A stretch of DNA of 64,000 nt, taken from positions 799,263 to 863,262 of the forward strand of contig KN832554.1 of the NCBI GenBank assembly GCA_000827205.1. Reading direction: 5' to 3'. The notes beneath the pieces were generated by a model. That model was not told the DNA's origin, searched no databases, and saw only the letters and a list, made by a program, of their open reading frames with translations. Below are positions 59,225 to 64,000 of this stretch, one piece after another (position 1 is the stretch's first letter; each line of letters begins with the position of its first letter). The translations under genes were made by a program, and so were the position numbers. The stretch is from Plicaturopsis crispa FD-325 SS-3. Lineage: Eukaryota > Basidiomycota > Agaricomycetes > Amylocorticiales > Amylocorticiaceae.

Positions 59225-60732
59225 CTAGTCTTCATCTGAGATGTCGTCGTAGTCGACTACAGCCATAGGCCCATCCTCATCGCTATCCTCCGCATCACTA
59301 TCCCCTCCGTCATCCGTATTCTCGTCATCAGCAGCAAGACTCTCTTGCGCGGAAGCCGTATCCCGGACGTCGGTCATCACAGTGCCCGGGATCACGACCC
59401 CCAGCACATCCGCCATAACCTCTTCGAACTCGTCCATCTCTGAGTAGGAATTGCCGATACAGCGCCTTAGCCATCGCTCACTCAAAACAGTGTCACTGAG
59501 CCTGGGCAGCCACACAGTTCCGCGGATGCGCACCCACATTACACTGCCTGGAAGCCAGGCGCGGATGTACGTTAGCTGAGTTTCGAGTCTACATATTATT
59601 TGTGTACGCACTGGGAAGAGTGCAGTGGAGGAGCGTAGGACAGGCTCGACCCCATGCTACCACTGTATAGAAGTCCGCGTCTAGATGGCGTATCCCTATT
59701 TTACGATGCTCCATTAACATGGCCATAAAGGAGAGCTGCTTGAGTCTTGAGAAACGAGGGAGAATGGTAGATATTGCGTTTGGGAACTGAGTAAGAATTA
59801 TTCACCGTAAACATCGATCCTAAAATGTCACTGAAGACTCACCTCTTCGGCATCTATCGCCACGTAAAACGAGTTGCTCGTTTGCAGCCCCAGGGAAGTG
59901 ATTGTGGGCAGGTTTTGCGAGATTGACGTCAGTATATCGACAGTCAAGCGCCTGCAGATGATGTGAAACGATTCTAGTTTTGTACAGGGCTGCAGCAGAC
60001 GCAAAGTAGTGTCAGAATCGTCCTCTGTGGGCGACCAGAATATTGCCAGGTCGCGAAGAGGAGGGGCGTCGGGAGGCATGATGACGGGGATGAGGTAGGA
60101 AGGGCCAGAGAATGAGTCGAGGCACGGTAAGCGTAACGATGAAGGCTCTAATGGATCGAGAAAATGTGGCGTGGACAAGTGAAGGCTTCTGAGTTGTGGG
60201 TGCCGGGCAAAGAAGGAGGCAAAATGGGAGTCGAAGGGCTGGGTGGTGTGGAAGTGAACGAGCCTTGGAAAGTCGCATGTGGTGACACCGCAAAGCTTGT
60301 TCTTGTCGCTGAACAATAAACTGAGTTCCTCGACATGCTTGATTCGACTGAGTGCTCGTCGAATGAGGCGATGAAACGCGGGTAGGAACCAGAACACGTT
60401 GCTGTACAGTGTAAGAAGACTTTCGTCAGCTTCAAGGCGACGAGAGTAGACCGTGTTACTGACAATTCCCCCATGTCGTCGAAACTTGAAAAGAGCGTCA
60501 GCGCACGGACGGCATTCGCTGCCGCAGGGTTTGCGATGATTGCCCGGCACCCTTTCACGATCCTTGCAGGAGTTTCTAGGCGCACAAAGCGATAAATGCG
60601 ACGCGTTGCAATGGCCTGCAGAGTTCTGCAAACCCTGCAACAAGCGAGTGTATCCTCTTTGGATGCATGCGACACAATCTCATCAATGAGCTCGAGAGGG
60701 AGGCCACCAAGTTTACTTGACGAAATAGACAT
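59225..60732 (-). CDS. F-box protein 1 of a tandem array
   Basis: Starts MSISSSKLGGLPLELIDEIV. The F-box (about residues 9-50: LPLELIDEIVSHASKEDTLACCRVCRTL) should bind Skp1 in an SCF ubiquitin ligase. The rest is leucine-rich-repeat-like, for example FFARHPQLRSLHLSTPHFL and LRLLQPCTKLESFHIICRRL, as in large Agaricomycete F-box families. Later exons read FPNAISTILPRFSRLKQLSF, then, after a phase-1 intron (A joined to GC), VMWVRIRGTVWLPR, and end in an acidic tail (DDENTDDGGDSDAEDSDEDG) to the stop at 59225. The substrate is unknown. It shares its intron position and overall design with the next gene. Confidence 0.8.
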
Positions 60733-61118
60733 GGTGGTATGGAGACGAAGAGTCCGCGAATATGCCGACGCGCGCTGAACGCGTTCACGTGGGTGTAATA
60801 TGTACTCGTTCGCTCGCCCACTGTAACACGTCTGCAATTATTTATTTATCTGAGCAAAAAATCGACCTATAACACAGTAGCAAAGAAACAGGGAACAAGC
60901 ATGGACCGATAGCAAATTGAACGTGGAACTCCTCGTCGTGGGCCAGAATGCAGATACCATCTAGTACCTGTACTTGCCTCCAGCATCAAAGTCATGTCGT
61001 CCTCGTCGGTAGGGTCCTCGTCCTCTTCGCCCGTGCCCTTCGCCTGAGGACATTGGATGTCCAGTTCATTGGAGATAAGAGTATCTGAGGTGTACGGCGA
61101 AGGAGTTCTGAGCCACAC
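60733..61118. other. Spacer between F-box genes 1 and 2
   Basis: 386 bp on the same-strand path from F-box gene 2 to gene 1. An acidic stretch (GTGEEDEDPTDEDD) continues in frame past the stop of gene 2, suggesting its tail was once longer. It should include the promoter of gene 1. Confidence 0.4.
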
Positions 61119-62726
61119 CTAAGACTCGCCGCCGCCATCCAAAGCACCATTGTCGTCCTCGTCCTTGTCCCCGTCCTCGTCCTGATTATCGTCCTCCTCG
61201 TCCGAATCTTCCTCCTCGTCATCGTCCGTATATTCCTCTTCGGACTCCTCCGAGTCTTCCTCATCGGTGTCGTCGACCTGATAGTGATCCGGGTTTTCTT
61301 GCATATCGTTCTGAAGGTCGAGAATGGTACGCGCAAGATGAGCGACCATGCTTTTCGTTGCAGTGGCCACCGTGCCGCCGTTGAGTACAAGTGTCGGATC
61401 TCTTAGTTCCTTGGGGAAATCTACGAATGCTGGATGTTTTAAAAGAACTTTTTCAAGAAGCCATCGTTTGCCAGTGGCTGCAATGATCGCCAGCTCGGAT
61501 GATGGTATCCATATTTTATTGTGGATACGTGTCCACTTTACACAGCCTGCAGCGGACCAACCGTCAGCTTGCCCTGGCTCTGGTCAATGTGTAGAGGTAT
61601 AAATGCGCACTGGGAAATGAGCAGACCTCGAGCGTCGAGCAGCGTCCAGTCCAATCGAGGACGGTTTTGTACTCTGTATCCAGGACGGATTGGGGTATTG
61701 TTGGAGAATATAACGACGTCACTCCCGGGAGTGTGAGAGATATGAGGCTGGTGAAGCGCGGCATAACCTCACCGACGCATCGTACAAACTATTTGGAGAT
61801 CAATACAATGCCATATTAAGTGAATGAAGCAGACTCACATCATGGGTAGCGAAATCAACATGTGGAGGGTGGACGAAACAGATGAAATTGAGATCAGGGA
61901 GATGCTTTGCGATTGCATAGATTGTCTCGCCATCCCAGAATGAAGATACGACGCGCAGTGACTGCAGGTGAGTGGTACAATGCTCGATGAAGCTCAGGAG
62001 AGAGTCAAAGTCTCTATCGTCGGTTCCCCGTAATATGGTTAGTTCACAGATAGATGTCTCGGTGCGAATGAGTCGAATTAAAGGAAAAGTGCCCGCGAGC
62101 CATTTCAGCCGTGGGAGGTTCAAGGACGCAGGAGGGGCGGCAGATATATCGGACAGGGTGCCTTGCACTAGACTCAATACATGCAGCTCTTCAAGACTAG
62201 GATGCCGCTGAAGAAAAGGGACGAGGGTGGAATGGTCGATTTGGCCCGTTCTAAAACAGAGAAGGTGTGGGAAATGTGAGATGGAGAGGATAGTATCGAG
62301 GCCGAGGGTATCCACTGTACGCAGGAGACAACGAGTTACTTGCTTGAGGCGTCCAAGTGCGTTCCGGACCAGGCGAAAAAACGCAGGGAAGAGAGTGGGG
62401 CTATGCAAACGGAAGGCCTTATTAAGAGTAAATGAAAGTCAACATTGTTTTGCTCACTTTGGGGTCATACACTCCCAATCCTCAAGATATATAGAGATGA
62501 AATGGACCGAACGAGCTGCAACGCCGTTTGTGACGAGTGTCCTGCAGCACCGAACGGTTGTGTTGGGCGTCGACAGGTCAATGTCACGGTATAGCACACG
62601 AGTGGCCAGCTCTCCGACTACTCTGGAAACTGTGCACAGAGTGAGAAGATCGTTGCGCGGTGCATATTCAGCAATCTCGCTGATGAGTTCAATAGGCAAG
62701 TCGAGGAGGCCAATTGCAATGGACAT
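61119..62726 (-). CDS. F-box protein 2 of a tandem array
   Basis: Starts MSIAIGLLDLPIELISEIAE; F-box about residues 8-48 (DLPIELISEIAEYAPRNDLLTLCTVSRV). Then come LRR-like exons (LHSPTLFPAFFRLVRNALGR, FLQRHPSLEELHVLSLV, LNLPRLKWLAGTFPLIRL, IEHCTTHLQSLRVVSS, KHLPDLNFICFV). After the same A-to-GC phase-1 intron as gene 1 comes CVKWTRIHNKIWIPSS, then WLLEKVLLKHPAFVDFP. The end is a very acidic tail of about 60 residues (DDTDEEDSEESEEEYTDDDE and onward). No damage seen. The substrate is unknown. Confidence 0.8.
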
Positions 62727-62905
62727 GGTGGTTAAAGGTCAAAGAGAAAGGAATCAGTAAATCCGAGTCGAATCCCAGTCGAGATAATTCTGACGCGACC
62801 TCGTGATTCCCGGCAAATATGCATAGTACTAGTATTAAATTTGCGACCGACTCTGCGACGGCCACGACACGATATGTTTCCAGTCCCCATGATTACTGTG
62901 AGTGC

Positions 62906-64000
62906 TTACTTGTGGCATGATGAGCTATACATGTGGCGAAGGGATTCGTCGTCGACAGGGCCAGACTGCACATCACACTCGCCGCCTCCACCGCCCAAGC
63001 TTGAGGCACCATCGCTAGCATGATCGTCCTCGTCCTCCAGATCCTCGTCAGTATAGTCCGTATAGTCTTCGTCGCCTTCGTCTTCCTCGCTCGTTGTCGT
63101 CAAAACCGCCGCTCTCCCTTTCGAGCCTCCTCCTTACGGTCTAGAGCTTCACGCGCAAGGACTAGCAACGATTTCTTTCCTTTAGTGCTCAACGTGGTAC
63201 CGAACTTTACACGCGACGGGTCGCCTAGTATCGTCTCGGCTGTGTTGAGGAACGCCGGGTGTCTGCGAGATACTTTGTCTTGAAACCAGCCAGTGCAAGG
63301 ACCGTGTGTTGACATTGGCATCCATAATCTGTTGAAGAGGAGTGACCACCTGACACCATCTGCAATAAACAGAAGCCCTCAGTCTAGCTCAGTTTGGTCG
63401 ATATCTCGAGCATGATGTTACACACTGGGAAAAAAAATTGCGGCGAGCGTAGCACATTTGTCTCCCCACTCGACGACTGTTTCGAACTGTTGGTCTAGGA
63501 CGGGATACGGTACTTCTGAAGTATGCACGCGATCGACACACGGAAGCATCAACCATTCCAGTTTCGTGAACCGTGGCAGAACCTGGCCAACACATTGTAC
63601 GAACTACTCTGGGGTGAGTACGATGTTACATGCACACATGAGCACAGAAGGCTTACATCAGGGATGGGATGATCAACTTGGAATATCGCATTTACGAACC
63701 AGAGGCTTTCGAGATCGGGGAGATGCTCGGATATCGCAATTAACATTCTGCTATCCCAGCAGGGGGAAGCAATGATTACTGACCGCAGGCTGGCCCTACA
63801 CCGTATCGAACGCAGATGAGAATCGTGGTCTGTTTCGATGGCTGCCCATATTATGGTCAGTTTACGAATAGATGAGGAAGGGCTAACGAGTCGGATTAGT
63901 GAAAATTGCCCGCGAGCAATTTCAGCCGCGGAAGGTTCAAGTAAGCAGATGCATCCGGTGTGTGTACTACTGGAGTCAACACGCGTAGCGTTTCAAGACC
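62906..64000 (-). pseudogene. F-box/LRR paralogue 3, 5' end outside window, probably decayed
   Basis: From the window edge the minus strand reads LETLRVLTPVVHTPDASAYLNLPRLKLLAGNF, closely parallel to gene 2. Then the frame shifts by one base near 63,895: the parallel sequence LIRLVSPSSSIRKLTII continues in another frame. ISEHLPDLESLWFVNAIF follows, then GVRWSLLFNRLWMPMSTHG and KVSRRHPAFLNTAETILGD, again parallel to gene 2. Near 63,105 the frame changes once more before an acidic tail (TSEEDEGDEDYTDYTDEDLE). The two shifts suggest a pseudogene; a sequencing error or an unusual splice is possible for each. The F-box itself would lie beyond 64,000. Confidence 0.6.

Noticed and set aside
1-64000. 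CRISPR arrays, operons, rRNA genes, or LTR-type and other virus-like elements
   Set aside because: No regular spacer arrays or rRNA signatures were seen, the genes are spliced and individually spaced as in a fungus, and no reverse transcriptase, integrase or capsid-like sequence was recognised.

Overview
The window is nuclear DNA of a filamentous basidiomycete, most likely an Agaricomycete; a polypore-like lineage is my inference. Genes are packed on both strands and cut by many short introns of about 50-70 bp, nearly all GT-AG. The proteome is fungal: class III-like chitin synthase, SLA1, SLX4, eRF3, Aro8-type aminotransferase. The transposons (CACTA, hAT, small MITEs) also fit. Exon models were made by hand from splice sites, reading frame and family motifs.

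Layout. 1-3.2 kb: Spo12-like protein, COQ10 and an unrecognised gene. 4.2-7.6 kb: 13-exon chitin synthase. 8-13.5 kb: RING protein, a six-knuckle CNBP/Byr3-type protein and an orphan gene, with an unexplained 1.7 kb stretch. 14.2-20 kb: aromatic aminotransferase, a divergent 14-3-3 protein and deoxyhypusine synthase. 20-34 kb: Sec7/BIG-type ARF exchange factor, SLA1 and eRF3. 34.3 kb: intron-containing tRNA-Tyr.

34.5-37.1 kb is a nest of non-coding DNA transposons. An outer hAT-like element (8-bp target duplication CCTCATGT) holds a 20-N assembly gap flanked by an 800-bp near-identical duplication, a Tc1/mariner-like MITE and a second MITE with its own 8-bp duplication. 37.4-41.6 kb: MYND protein, EMC10 and a small BRCT protein that only appears when exons are joined.

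41.8-50.0 kb is an apparently whole 8.25-kb CACTA element with 39-bp inverted ends, a complete-looking transposase and two further intron-bearing genes of unknown function transcribed divergently. It sits in what would otherwise be a roughly 213-bp divergent promoter between the BRCT gene and folylpolyglutamate synthase, ending 16 bp before the first FPGS start codon. 50-59 kb: FPGS, SLX4 and an importin-11/Kap120-type karyopherin. 59-64 kb: a tandem array of three F-box paralogues with acidic tails, the last cut by the window edge and apparently decayed.

The host genes are mostly single housekeeping genes with no shared pathway. Functional themes are cell wall and endocytosis (chitin synthase, SLA1, Sec7), translation (DHS, eRF3, tRNA-Tyr) and genome maintenance (SLX4, BRCT).
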